64,000 nucleotides of DNA from Akkermansiaceae bacterium (GTDB taxonomy: Bacteria > Verrucomicrobiota > Verrucomicrobiia > Verrucomicrobiales > Akkermansiaceae): contig JAPKCM010000004.1 in the NCBI GenBank assembly GCA_028822935.1, forward strand, positions 62,001 to 126,000, written 5' to 3'. Position 1 is the stretch's first letter. Every line of letters begins with the position of its first letter. The notes beneath the pieces were generated by a model. The model was not told the DNA's origin, ran no database searches, and saw only the letters and a program-made list of their open reading frames with translations. Made by a program: the position numbers and the translations under genes. This document shows positions 10,001 through 18,524 of this stretch, one piece after another.

Positions 10001-10244
10001 AGACACCAGTAAAACTAAGTCCACTCGCCTCCACATTTGGAGATTGCGAACCAGAGTAGGCTTCCAGCCAAGGACCGGTGAAGCCATCGGCAAGTCCTTC
10101 TTGTCCAACAAGGTTTCCCGAACCTGCGAGATAGCCTGGACCGTCCAGCGGAAAGGATTCCGAACCCAGCGGAGTTGCGTGCAAGAGGGCCGGCAAAGAA
10201 GCCAAGAGAGAAAGGGAGCCAAGTGGAAATTGTTTCATTGTCAT
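7005..10244 (-). CDS. Large secreted thrombospondin type 3 (calcium-binding) repeat protein
   Basis: A predicted exported protein of 1079 residues. I chose the Met at 10244 because it begins a signal peptide (MKQFPLGSLSLLASLPALLHA from the next Met). The open frame extends 40 codons further upstream without a signal. Two LamG-like or beta-rich regions alternate with clusters of Asp-rich TSP3 repeats such as DTDSDGMRDAWE, DSDDDGLLDGVE, DTDGDGASDGDE and DSDGDNLSDGVE. Such repeats bind calcium and often act as stiff spacers in surface proteins. The last 70 residues resemble the verrucomicrobial C-terminal beta domain ending in QYFRIVSGN. No PEP-CTERM tail or anchor is seen. It is monocistronic and divergent from the DUF2238-like gene. 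Confidence 0.8.
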   Translation of the reverse strand: MTMKQFPLGSLSLLASLPALLHATPLGSESFPLDGPGYLAGSGNLVGQEGLADGFTGPWLEAYSGSQSPNVEASGLSFTGVSSNGGSVSLPGGGNGRAGRLLASSYDDSTDGESIYFSVLMQLGSVANSYRAFELHQGGFDDGANRKLQIATGESGLSDAGIITGAENFAVRLFNSNTVSLGGDLGVGDLNVNLFVIRIDFSSTVNADVVTVWRNPSDLADEAKSASDFSATGFDFQIDRATLARFGSDGLTFDEIRLGSEWVDVTTGDSFDTDSDGMRDAWENANGLNVGIDDSGDDADATGGADGLTNLEEFLAGTNPQLADSDDDGLLDGVEDMTEIYADASSTGTDPLDDDSDGDSIKDGLENNRGTYLSDTDPGTDPNKLDTDGDGASDGDELAAGSDPTDISDTPTSGNTEMVGLEFFDYLNAPIAGANGGEGFDYSNSDGGFVGHTQTSGAWTATSGAPIVDCGTLRTANSGAARTLNGPGAADVTAGTFSDEASNDVVYAKVKLTRRRGVSWSGLSFLDDGVEVVRVGVVSEISPSAGVRTFGINDLTSGGVIFFSQNDTAPSAAAGNIIVAKLNMSTREISLFVDPDLAQAEGQATVETTATFAGVGLYGVTGIRLASGGTGESVWDDLAVTTSWEELANSGMDADGDNLRDSWETAFSVTDAEGNADSDGLTNLEEQALGTNPMVADSDGDNLSDGVEVATHGTNPCFADSDGDGSADDVELANMTNPNDPADGETFIVDGSRELSYGAAVSVQTIETGFGDNQSEWNAAYAHVENGKLYLFFSGNLEDNFNKLEVFLDAGDGVTSNVFAAAGNDGSSSMNGMTFDTDFTPDYHFILRRGSSKFDADFSDLASQKYSSYLDVFGGTDAGSGFLNVGTSSQSTFAVLPEEMLLAYDGSNTAGIGGATGAPADQTAAQDVKTGIELCIPLVNLGSSAGFIKVMLLQNNGGHDYLSNQSLGGLPAGVGNLEGPGGVDFSTFEGEQFFEVELAPLEIVITRAEFTRGDMIMDVSGLVTGKPYYVERSNGGSDFNFFQSIEGTFLAESESQQIVISSPAPTQYFRIVSGNAPVE

Positions 10245-10381
10245 TTTCTGAGATGGGGGTGGTTTAGTATGAAATATTAAGAGCCTTGTTGGCAAATGCT
10301 GATTTCCAAAGAGCGGTTTACGACAAAGTGAGCAAAATTCGGTCTCGCTCTTCTGCAGCGCCATTTCTAGAATAGATTCTC

Positions 10382-10993
10382 ATGAGACGAGGAAATCCCA
10401 TTCCACGCAGCATTCTTCTAGTGACTGCCTTTTATCTGGTGGCGGCAATTAGCGCTGCGATCACGCAGAAGAATTTGGAGTTCATTAGCTTTTACCTCCC
10501 TTTCTTCACCCTTTTCGGGGTGATCATTGCCTTCATGCATAAGCGGGTGGGATTCCCAAAGGGCCTGCTTTGGTGCCTTTCCGTCTGGGGAGCCGCCCAT
10601 CTCGCGGGAGGTCTTGTGCAAGTTCCCGAGGGTTGGAGCTACGAAGGAGAGCAGTCCGTCCTCTATTCCTGGTGGCTCATCGAAGATCGCCTCAAGTACG
10701 ACAACATCATCCAGGCTTACGGCTTCGGACTCGCTACTTGGCTGTGCTGGGAAGCGCTCCGGGCCAATATCCACAATCGCTTCGGCAGAAAACTCTATCC
10801 CTCCTTTGGCCCCATCGCCCTTGCCGTCTTCGGTGGAATGGGTCTGGGAGCACTCAACGAAATCATTGAGTTCTTTGCCGTTCTAAATCTCGATAACACC
10901 AATGTCGGCGGTTACTACAACACCGGATGGGATCTCGTTTCCAATCTCGTTGGCTGCCTCCTCGCCAGCATCATTATTGCTGCCAGAGGCTAA
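10382..10993 (+). CDS. DUF2238 (YjdF)-like integral membrane protein
   Basis: A 203-residue inner-membrane protein with about six hydrophobic segments, starting at residues 11-28, 30-50 and 58-78. The signature near the C-terminus, NVGGYYNTGWDLVSNLVG, resembles the DUF2238/YjdF family, where a GY...T..D...N..G segment closes the protein. GALNEIIEFF before it carries acidic residues inside a helix, as in that family. Biochemical function is unknown. It ends 24 bases before a strong bidirectional hairpin shared with the ATP synthase operon on the other strand. Confidence 0.7.
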   Translation: MRRGNPIPRSILLVTAFYLVAAISAAITQKNLEFISFYLPFFTLFGVIIAFMHKRVGFPKGLLWCLSVWGAAHLAGGLVQVPEGWSYEGEQSVLYSWWLIEDRLKYDNIIQAYGFGLATWLCWEALRANIHNRFGRKLYPSFGPIALAVFGGMGLGALNEIIEFFAVLNLDNTNVGGYYNTGWDLVSNLVGCLLASIIIAARG

Positions 10994-11016
10994 ACTCTTT
11001 CAAGCGACCATAAAAA

Positions 11017-11044
11017 CGGCGACTGAAACCAGTCGCCGCTTTTG
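11017..11044. terminator. Bidirectional intrinsic terminator between DUF2238-like gene and atpC
   Basis: A perfect 9-base-pair stem (CGGCGACTG at 11017-11025, CAGTCGCCG at 11030-11038) with an AAAC loop is followed by CTTTT. On the other side it is preceded by AAAAA (11012-11016), which reads as a U-run on the minus strand. It can therefore terminate both the plus-strand DUF2238-like gene and the minus-strand ATP synthase operon. Confidence 0.85.
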
Positions 11045-11065
11045 AGAAAATTGGGGTTGATCCCA

Positions 11066-11470
11066 CTAGCGACCTTTGCGCTTGAGCCTGAGCATTGCCT
11101 CCGACTTCGCGAGGACCGCCTGAAGGGCCTCGAACTCACCATGATCCACATCCATCCCCTCAAGGGCATCGTTTGCGCGCTTCATTGCCTCTTCGACCTG
11201 GTTCTCGTCGATCGCGTCCTCGCCAATCGCGAGGTCGATCAGAACGGCAACCTTGTCGTTGGCAACTTCTACGAAGCCTTCGCCGACCGCCAGTTCCTCA
11301 ATCTTACCATCCTTGAGATAGCGCAGTGAGCCAGGTTGCAGCGGGGCCACGAGGGCCGCGTGCATCGTGAGAATACCCATCTCACCTTCGCTACCGGGAA
11401 GGTAGACGTCATCGACGGTGTCAGAAAAAATGGTCTTCTCGGGAGTTACGATATCGAGTTGGAAGGACAT
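11066..11470 (-). CDS. atpC: F0F1 ATP synthase subunit epsilon
   Basis: The 134-residue epsilon subunit is part of the central stalk, couples gamma rotation and can inhibit ATP hydrolysis. The N-terminal beta-sandwich reads FQLDIVTPEKTIFSDTVDDV and is followed by LPGSEGEMGILTMHAALVAPL, which is diagnostic. A C-terminal helical part (VEEAMKRANDALEG to SEAMLRLKRKGR) completes the usual length. It is the last gene of the operon. A 173-base spacer with a long inverted repeat separates it from atpD, and the bidirectional terminator follows. Confidence 0.97.
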   Translation of the reverse strand: MSFQLDIVTPEKTIFSDTVDDVYLPGSEGEMGILTMHAALVAPLQPGSLRYLKDGKIEELAVGEGFVEVANDKVAVLIDLAIGEDAIDENQVEEAMKRANDALEGMDVDHGEFEALQAVLAKSEAMLRLKRKGR

Positions 11471-11487
11471 GCTTATTGGGGAAATCT

Positions 11488-11614
11488 TAAACTCTAAACT
11501 TGGAAACTCTAAACAAACTCAAAATACGAATGATGAAATCCGAAACTGAGAATCGGCTGATCAGCCTCTGGTTTTGAGTTTCTTGTTTGGAGAATTCGGA
11601 TTTGTTTAGAGTTT
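11488..11614. repeat. Complex inverted repeat in the atpD-atpC spacer
   Basis: AAACTCTAAACAAA (11504-11517) pairs exactly with TTTGTTTAGAGTTT (11601-11614). Inside it AAACTCAAAA (11515-11524) can pair with TTTTGAGTTT (11572-11581), and AAATCCGAA (11536-11544) with TTCGGATTT (11595-11603). The centre is a perfect 12-base palindrome GGCTGATCAGCC (11555-11566). AAACTCTAAAC is also directly repeated at 11488-11498. The arms allow alternative pairings. It could be a mobile palindromic repeat or an mRNA element that sets epsilon expression relative to beta. Confidence 0.75.
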
Positions 11615-11643
11615 GGGAATCTAGATTTTAAGTGTTTCCCACC

Positions 11644-13122
<1,479 letters not shown>

Positions 13123-13146
13123 TTAGAAATTTAGAATGAAAAAATA

Positions 13147-13370
13147 TTAAAAAGATATCGGGATAATGATCATCGTGCTCTGAGGAGTGCGTTGGTAGCC
13201 GGAGGTGACGACAGGAGAAACCTTCTTCTCCATCTGCTGATCCTCACAATCCAAACCTGTAGTTTCGACCCTATCTGAGTCCCCTTGAGCTTATATGGAG
13301 TCGCACAAGAACTGGCTAACATACAAATAAATGTAGTTAGTAGTGTTTGTAGCGTCCCCTTAATAAACAT
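13147..13370 (-). pseudogene. Small lipoprotein gene inside the atp operon, apparently frameshifted
   Basis: The 280-base gap between atpG and atpD holds a minus-strand frame starting at ATG 13370. It opens with a lipoprotein signal, MFIKGTLQTLLTTFICMLAS followed by SCATPYK, with lipobox LASSC. Read straight, it continues with low-complexity residues to a stop at 13170. If one base is dropped or added near the GCTCAAGGGG stretch, the continuation becomes QGDSDRVETTGLDCEDQQME, then KKVSPVVTSGYQRTPQS, then MIIIPISF, stopping at 13147-13149. That is much more protein-like and leaves a normal 36-base gap to atpD. A frameshifted or slippage-dependent lipoprotein is therefore the best reading. Its family is not recognised, and I know of no standard atp gene at this position. 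Confidence 0.5.
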
Positions 13371-13390
13371 TTTGATTCGATATAAAAAAA

Positions 13391-14287
13391 TCACTCCATC
13401 GCCTTCATGGCAGTGGTAATCTCAAGAAGCTCGGCTGTAATCGCAGCCTGGCGGGCTTTGTTATACTCCAGAGTGAGATCCTTGATCATGCCCTTCGCAT
13501 TATCGGTGGCGGCCTTCATGGAAACCATCCGTGCGGAGTGCTCCGAGGCACGGGCCTCTACCAACATCTGGTAAATCTGGAAATTAATATAGAGAGGGAG
13601 AAGCTTATCGAGGACCCCATCGGCATTAGGCTCGAATTCATAATCTGAATTCATGGCCGCTGCCTTGTCGGTCTCTCCAATCTCATCTTTACCAACACCT
13701 TCATAGTCCTGCTTCTCAGCAAGGCCACTTGCCGAGATTGGCAGAAGCTGGACGACCGTAGGAGTCTGAGTCAGGGTGCTGACGAAATTATTGAAGGCAA
13801 CAGAGATTTTGTCGTATTCCCCGCTGAGAAACTTCTCGGTGAGGAACTTGGCAATCGGCTTCGCATCATTGAAGGGCACCGGATCAGCGACTTCCCAATC
13901 AGCCACGATCTTCTTTCCGGTCTTACCAATGGTCTGACGCAGTTTCTTACCAACGGTGACATACTCAGCGTCATCCGACGCATTTCTGCGAACCGCCTTG
14001 TAAAGGTTCGTGTTGAGACCGCCGCAAAGTCCACGACCGGTGGAAATCACGAGCATCAGCTCCTTGCTCCCGTCGCGCTTTGCCAGAAGAGGATGAGATT
14101 CCTCTTCCGTGTTTTCCTTCAGATTGACGAGAACGTTGTTGAGCTTGTCGGCGTAGTCACGACCCGCAAGAGCCTGGTTCTGCGCCTTCTTCATCTTGGC
14201 AGCCGAGACGAGCTCCATCGCTTTGGTGATCTGCGCGGTGCTTTTGACCGACTTAATACGTCGGCGGATGTCACGAAGGTTGGCCAT
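13391..14287 (-). CDS. atpG: F0F1 ATP synthase subunit gamma
   Basis: The gamma subunit is the rotating central shaft, 298 residues. The N-terminal helix reads MANLRDIRRRIKSVKSTAQI and then TKAMELVSAAKMKKAQ, the hallmark of the family. The C-terminal helix ends with ARQAAITAELLEITTAMKA. STGRGLCGGLNTNLYK in the Rossmann-like part is also canonical. It follows atpA by 49 bases that contain a tandem repeat. The small lipoprotein frame begins near its end. Confidence 0.97.
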   Translation of the reverse strand: MANLRDIRRRIKSVKSTAQITKAMELVSAAKMKKAQNQALAGRDYADKLNNVLVNLKENTEEESHPLLAKRDGSKELMLVISTGRGLCGGLNTNLYKAVRRNASDDAEYVTVGKKLRQTIGKTGKKIVADWEVADPVPFNDAKPIAKFLTEKFLSGEYDKISVAFNNFVSTLTQTPTVVQLLPISASGLAEKQDYEGVGKDEIGETDKAAAMNSDYEFEPNADGVLDKLLPLYINFQIYQMLVEARASEHSARMVSMKAATDNAKGMIKDLTLEYNKARQAAITAELLEITTAMKAME

Positions 14288-14297
14288 GAGTTTCGGA

Positions 14298-14324
14298 GGT
14301 CAGAAATCGGGGGTCAGAGATCGG
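14298..14324. repeat. Tandem 13-mer between atpA and atpG
   Basis: GGTCAGAAATCGG (14298-14310) and GGTCAGAGATCGG (14312-14324) are near-identical direct repeats separated by one base. They lie immediately upstream of atpG, where a ribosome-binding site would be expected on the minus strand. A small GCGC-TTT-GCGC hairpin (14326-14336) abuts them and the atpA stop codon. Confidence 0.7.
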
Positions 14325-14336
14325 TGCGCTTTGCGC

Positions 14337-15869
14337 TTATTTCCAAGAACCCTTGAAGTCCTCAAGGGCGGTTTTAAGACCGTCCTTGATCTCGTCGGAG
14401 AGTGCTTTTTCGTCGGCGATCTTCTGGAGAAGATCGGCCTTGCGAGTGGAAAGGAATTCCTCAAGGGCTCCCTGACACTCCTTGATGCGTTCAACTTCAA
14501 CATCGTCGAAGTGACCGTTCTGCATCGACCAGAGCACAGCGACCTCCATCTCCATGGAAAGGGGTGAATACTGGTTCTGCTTAAAGAGTTCCACAATGCG
14601 CTCACCACGATTGATTTTACCCTTGGTGGCTTCGTCGAGATCGGAACCGAACTGAGCGAAAGCCTGAAGTTCGCGGAACTGGGCCAAGTCGAGCTTGGTT
14701 GTTCCGGCCACTTTCTTGATCGCCTTGGTCTGTGCCGCGGATCCCACACGGGAAACGGAAAGACCAACGGAGATCGCGGGCCGAATGCCTTGGTAGAACA
14801 GGTCGGTCTCGAGGAAAATCTGACCGTCGGTGATGGAAATCACGTTGGTTGGGATGTAAGCGGAAACGTCGCCAGCCTGAGTCTCGATGATTGGAAGCGC
14901 TGTAAGCGATCCACCACCCTCTTTATCGGAGAGACGAGCGGAACGCTCAAGAAGACGGGAGTGAAGGTAGAAAACATCACCAGGGTATGCTTCACGACCG
15001 GAAGGACGACGAAGAATGAGGGAAACCTGACGATAGGCAACAGCCTGCTTGGAAAGGTCATCAAAGACGATGAGGACATCCTTACCTTGGTCCATGAGAT
15101 ACTCGGCAAGAGCACATCCAGAGTAGGGAGCGAGGAACTGGTTGGTCGCGGAGTCTGAAGCGGAAGCGGAAACGATAATGGTGTTATCGAGAGCGCCGGC
15201 TTCTTCGAGAATGGAAACGGTCCGGGCAATGTTCGACTGCTTCTGTCCAATACCAACGTAGACACAGTAAACGGGCTTGTGATCCTTCAGACGACCTTCG
15301 GCGGCGGCCTTGTTTTGGTTGGACTGGGAAATGATGGTATCGATCGCGATGGTGGTCTTACCGGTGGAACGGTCACCAATGATAAGTTCACGCTGACCAC
15401 GGCCAATCGGAATCATGGCATCGATTGCCGCAATTCCGGTCTGGAGAGGGACGGAAACCGATTTACGCTTGATGATTCCGGGAGCGATCTGCTCAACAGG
15501 ATACTGAGCGGCAGATTCGACATCACCTTTGCCATCAATCGGCTGAGCCAGTGTATTCACAACACGGCCGAGGAAATTTTCACCAACCGGAATTGAAAGA
15601 AGCTTGCCGGTAGTCTTGCACTCCATCCCTTCGGTGATGTGCTTTCCGTCACCTAGGAACACAACACCAACTTCACCTTCCTCAAGGTTCAGTGCGAGAC
15701 CGGTAAGTCCGCCGGGGAACTCGATCATCTCGTTCAGCTGGGCGTCACTAAGACCTTCAACTTTCGCGACACCGTCACCGGTTTCACGGACGATACCAAT
15801 GTTGGTTTTCTCAACGGAGGTGTTGACGTTGTTAATTTGGGCTTCCAGTTCCTGGAGAATGCTGCTCAT
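14337..15869 (-). CDS. atpA: F0F1 ATP synthase subunit alpha
   Basis: The regulatory, nucleotide-binding alpha subunit, 510 residues. GDRSTGKT (165-172) is the P-loop. [36 protein letters not shown] and [17 protein letters not shown] follow in the usual order. The C-terminal VQ-free helical domain ends with [12 protein letters not shown]. Length and sequence are ordinary. It lies between atpH (27-base gap) and atpG. Confidence 0.98.
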   Translation of the reverse strand: MSSILQELEAQINNVNTSVEKTNIGIVRETGDGVAKVEGLSDAQLNEMIEFPGGLTGLALNLEEGEVGVVFLGDGKHITEGMECKTTGKLLSIPVGENFLGRVVNTLAQPIDGKGDVESAAQYPVEQIAPGIIKRKSVSVPLQTGIAAIDAMIPIGRGQRELIIGDRSTGKTTIAIDTIISQSNQNKAAAEGRLKDHKPVYCVYVGIGQKQSNIARTVSILEEAGALDNTIIVSASASDSATNQFLAPYSGCALAEYLMDQGKDVLIVFDDLSKQAVAYRQVSLILRRPSGREAYPGDVFYLHSRLLERSARLSDKEGGGSLTALPIIETQAGDVSAYIPTNVISITDGQIFLETDLFYQGIRPAISVGLSVSRVGSAAQTKAIKKVAGTTKLDLAQFRELQAFAQFGSDLDEATKGKINRGERIVELFKQNQYSPLSMEMEVAVLWSMQNGHFDDVEVERIKECQGALEEFLSTRKADLLQKIADEKALSDEIKDGLKTALEDFKGSWK

Positions 15870-15896
15870 GACAATAGTAGGGAAAAATTAGGACGA

Positions 15897-16289
15897 TTAA
15901 AAAGCGTTGGCGAGACGGTCGAGGCGAGCCTTAACCGAGCCATCAAAGACGTCGTTGCCGACGCGGATGCGGAGACCGCCGAGAAGATCGGGGTTGGTCT
16001 TAAAATCAAAGGAAAGATCCTGGCCGTATTGCGAGCGCAGGGAAGTAGCGAGGGACTCAGCCGTATTGGCATCGAGTGAAGCGGCGCTTTCCACCGTCAC
16101 CTGCTTGGAAGCAACCTCGGCTTGAACCAGACGACGAAGAACATGAAGAATACCGCGATAGTCCCGGGGCTTCTCAGTAGCAATCTTAGTGACCGCAAGA
16201 TGCAGATGCCCGTCGTTCATCTGCCCGTCCGGAGAACAGAGGCGGAAGATACTGCGAGCAGTGCTGGTGGCGACCTTGGAAGCTTTCAT
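15897..16289 (-). CDS. atpH: F0F1 ATP synthase subunit delta (short form)
   Basis: Assigned to delta (OSCP homologue), which clamps the b stalk to the top of F1. The C-terminal half is typical: VTVESAASLDANTAESLATS, then LSFDFKTNPDLLGGLRIRVG, then VFDGSVKARLDRLANAF. At 130 residues it is about 45-50 shorter than most bacterial delta subunits. The missing part lies in the N-terminal helical domain. No longer start is available in frame close to atpF. Position between atpF and atpA confirms identity. Confidence 0.9.
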   Translation of the reverse strand: MKASKVATSTARSIFRLCSPDGQMNDGHLHLAVTKIATEKPRDYRGILHVLRRLVQAEVASKQVTVESAASLDANTAESLATSLRSQYGQDLSFDFKTNPDLLGGLRIRVGNDVFDGSVKARLDRLANAF

Positions 16290-16310
16290 CGTCGGATTAG
16301 TAAAAGAAAA

Positions 16311-16850
16311 TTAGTTTTGGACACTCAAAAGAGCTTCCTGATTGATGCGGTCCTGATCGTCCTGTGTGAGGACCTTACCGGAAACCTGTGTCGTTGTTGC
16401 AACAACAAGACGACCAAACTCCTTCTTGAGGTCGGCGGCCATCTGGACGCGCTCGGCTTTGGCAGCTTCTTGAGCCTTGGCGATGATGCCCTTGGCCTTA
16501 CTGTCTGCTTCCTGAGTTTTTTGCTCACCAAGCGTGACGGCACTATCCTTGGCCTCGGTGATCATGCGCTTGGCATCAGCATTGGCCTTTTCAAGGAGAA
16601 GGGCGGTGGTCTGCTCGCTCTCGGCGAGTTTCTTGGCGATCTCTTCGAGATTAGCCTCGCCGGCAGCGATGCGCTGGCGGCGCTCTTCGAGAATTCCCTG
16701 AATAGGACCGAAGGCGAACTTCTTGAGCACAAAGAGCACTAAGACAAAATTGATGAGCTGAGCGATGAAGAACGGCCAGTTCACACCAAAAGTCTCTAAG
16801 AACCCTTGTTGGGCTGCTTCAGTTCCGGCTACTGCGAGAATCGGGATCAT
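16311..16850 (-). CDS. atpF: F0F1 ATP synthase subunit b
   Basis: The peripheral-stalk b subunit, 179 residues. One membrane helix near residues 27-50 (WPFFIAQLINFVLVLFVLKK) is followed by a long charged helix rich in Ala, Glu, Lys and Gln that forms the b dimer. The FGPIQGILEERRQRIAAGEA segment just after the helix is characteristic. Only one b gene is present, so the stalk should be a homodimer. It is 21 bases upstream of atpH, and a hairpin-containing 90-base spacer separates it from atpE. Confidence 0.95.
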   Translation of the reverse strand: MIPILAVAGTEAAQQGFLETFGVNWPFFIAQLINFVLVLFVLKKFAFGPIQGILEERRQRIAAGEANLEEIAKKLAESEQTTALLLEKANADAKRMITEAKDSAVTLGEQKTQEADSKAKGIIAKAQEAAKAERVQMAADLKKEFGRLVVATTTQVSGKVLTQDDQDRINQEALLSVQN

Positions 16851-16874
16851 TGTGAAAGAAAAGTGAGAGTAGAG

Positions 16875-16913
16875 TGATCAGGTGCCGTCTTTTGTGTCGA
16901 ACGACACCTGATC
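16875..16913. promoter_or_regulatory. Intercistronic hairpin between atpE and atpF
   Basis: TGATCAGGTGCCGT (16875-16888) can pair with ACGACACCTGATC (16901-16913), leaving a 12-base loop. The stem is about 12-13 pairs, including one wobble or mismatch. There is no long U-run on the minus-strand transcript, so a terminator is less likely than an RNA-stability or partial-attenuation element. Such an element would favour excess subunit c, which is needed in many copies. Confidence 0.65.
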
Positions 16914-16940
16914 GAAGTGAAATAAACTTCCGCTAGCTAC

Positions 16941-17150
<210 letters not shown>

Positions 17151-17209
17151 TTATTGTTTTTTTTCGAAAGCCCCCACGGTTTGCCTATGGTCAGACTCCA
17201 AAAGTGTTT

Positions 17210-18073
17210 TTAGTGCTCTTCTTCTCCGTGGTCACACATGAGTTTAACGAAGACTGCGCAGAGCAGCGTGAAGACCAACGCCTGAACAAGTCCGACGAGG
17301 AGTTCCATGAAGTAGAAAGGAAAAGCAGGAAGGAAGGCCAGCCACTTTGGGACAAGCCCCATGAGACCTTCGAGAGTCTGCTCACCGCCGTATATATTTC
17401 CAAAAAGACGAAAGCTAAGTGCTATTGGACGGATTAAAATTGAGAGGACTTCCAGAAAACCAACAACGAAGAACATCACAATCATTCCCACCTTCATGAA
17501 ACCGCTGAATTCGCCCTTAGGAGCGAAGATGTGAGCAAAGAAATTCTTTACGCCAATCTCAGTAAAGGACCAGTAAAGCCAGAGGCCGAAGAAAGTCAGC
17601 GACATTGCCGCGGTCATGTTCAGGTCGGCGTTTCCTCCACGAAGAAGGCCTTTAAAGTGGCCGCTCACCGGATCCGTATTGCCGATCGTGCCCACTCCAG
17701 GAATGAGACCGAGGTAGTTGACAGTTAGAATGAGAAGGAAAGTCGCTCCGAAGAACCAGAAAGTGCGCTTCACGAGATGCGTGCCCAAGATGTTTTCAAA
17801 GAAATTGTAGAGGCTTTCCACAAGCCACTCGGCGAAGTTTTGAACACCAGTGGGAACGAGCGACAATTTCTTAGTCGCAGCGCGGCAGAATAAAATAATG
17901 ATCACCGCAGCTAACCAAACCATGATCATGGAATTCGAAATCCATGAGAACATCGTCCCCTCGAAAGGAGATTCAGGATAAAGCGGCAGCTGGTGCCCAC
18001 CTGCTGCTGCTGCTGGCATAGCCGTAGCAAGAAGGAGAGCTAAGAGAGGTATAAATCTGGAAATGAAAGCCAT
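17210..18073 (-). CDS. atpB: F0F1 ATP synthase subunit a
   Basis: The membrane stator of the proton channel, 287 residues. The essential arginine is Arg222 in IALSFRLFGNIYGGE. Other family segments are LVPTGVQNFAEWLVESLYNF and the conserved helix around TVNYLGLIPGVGT. The N-terminus (MAFISRFIPLLALLLATAMP then AAAAGGHQLP) looks like a cleavable signal, which some a subunits have. It is the first gene of the operon. About 68 bases upstream lies a CRP/FNR-like palindrome. No atpI or atpZ precedes it. Confidence 0.96.
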   Translation of the reverse strand: MAFISRFIPLLALLLATAMPAAAAGGHQLPLYPESPFEGTMFSWISNSMIMVWLAAVIIILFCRAATKKLSLVPTGVQNFAEWLVESLYNFFENILGTHLVKRTFWFFGATFLLILTVNYLGLIPGVGTIGNTDPVSGHFKGLLRGGNADLNMTAAMSLTFFGLWLYWSFTEIGVKNFFAHIFAPKGEFSGFMKVGMIVMFFVVGFLEVLSILIRPIALSFRLFGNIYGGEQTLEGLMGLVPKWLAFLPAFPFYFMELLVGLVQALVFTLLCAVFVKLMCDHGEEEH

Positions 18074-18515
18074 GTTGGTCTTGCGTTCCGCAGGAGCGAC
18101 TTGCGGGATTTAGCGAGAGGCGCGAGTTCAAGCAAGTATTCTTTGTGAAAAAAATCACAAAGTCCCTTTTTTCCCGTAGTTGTCGCATAAAACGCAATAC
18201 GCGCACGTCCTGACATCCCCCCACATTTTTCATAAATCGAGTCAACACCCCAAGGGATTGGGCAGCCACCCAATTCGCCCTAGCTTCTTTATACGAATAG
18301 GTTCTTTTCCTTCAGTCTGCTCCTCAATGGGTTCGCAATAGCGGAGCCCTTTCTGGGAAGGATCGGCGAGACTCACCACCGAAACGATCGAGATCAAATT
18401 CTTCGCTCCCGCGTCATCTCTGTCCGGGAAGCCAGAGGGCTCCCTGGGACCTGCTCTCCCGAAAGCGGTGGTAAAGTGACAGTTTCCCCTTCCCTCTCTC
18501 CCCGCCTTTTCCATA
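18074..18515. other. Divergent intergenic region upstream of the atp operon
   Basis: About 440 bases separate atpB from the ThuA-like gene. The atp promoter should lie here, with the palindrome at 18141-18162. A minus-strand frame over 18242-18420 is coding-like (LISIVSVVSLADPSQKGLRY, then CEPIEEQTEGKEPIRIKK) but has no convincing start. It may be a gene remnant. I see no RNA gene. Confidence 0.5.
18141..18162 (-). promoter_or_regulatory. CRP/FNR-family-like palindrome upstream of the atp operon
   Basis: The site is a perfect inverted repeat with 8-base arms, CTTTGTGA and TCACAAAG, around six A. It contains the exact pattern TGTGA-N6-TCACA, the consensus of CRP-family operators. It lies 68 bases before the atpB start, where an activator or repressor could act. 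As RNA it would also form a hairpin, so a 5'-UTR structure is the alternative. Confidence 0.5.
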
Positions 18516-18524
18516 ATGCGCGGG

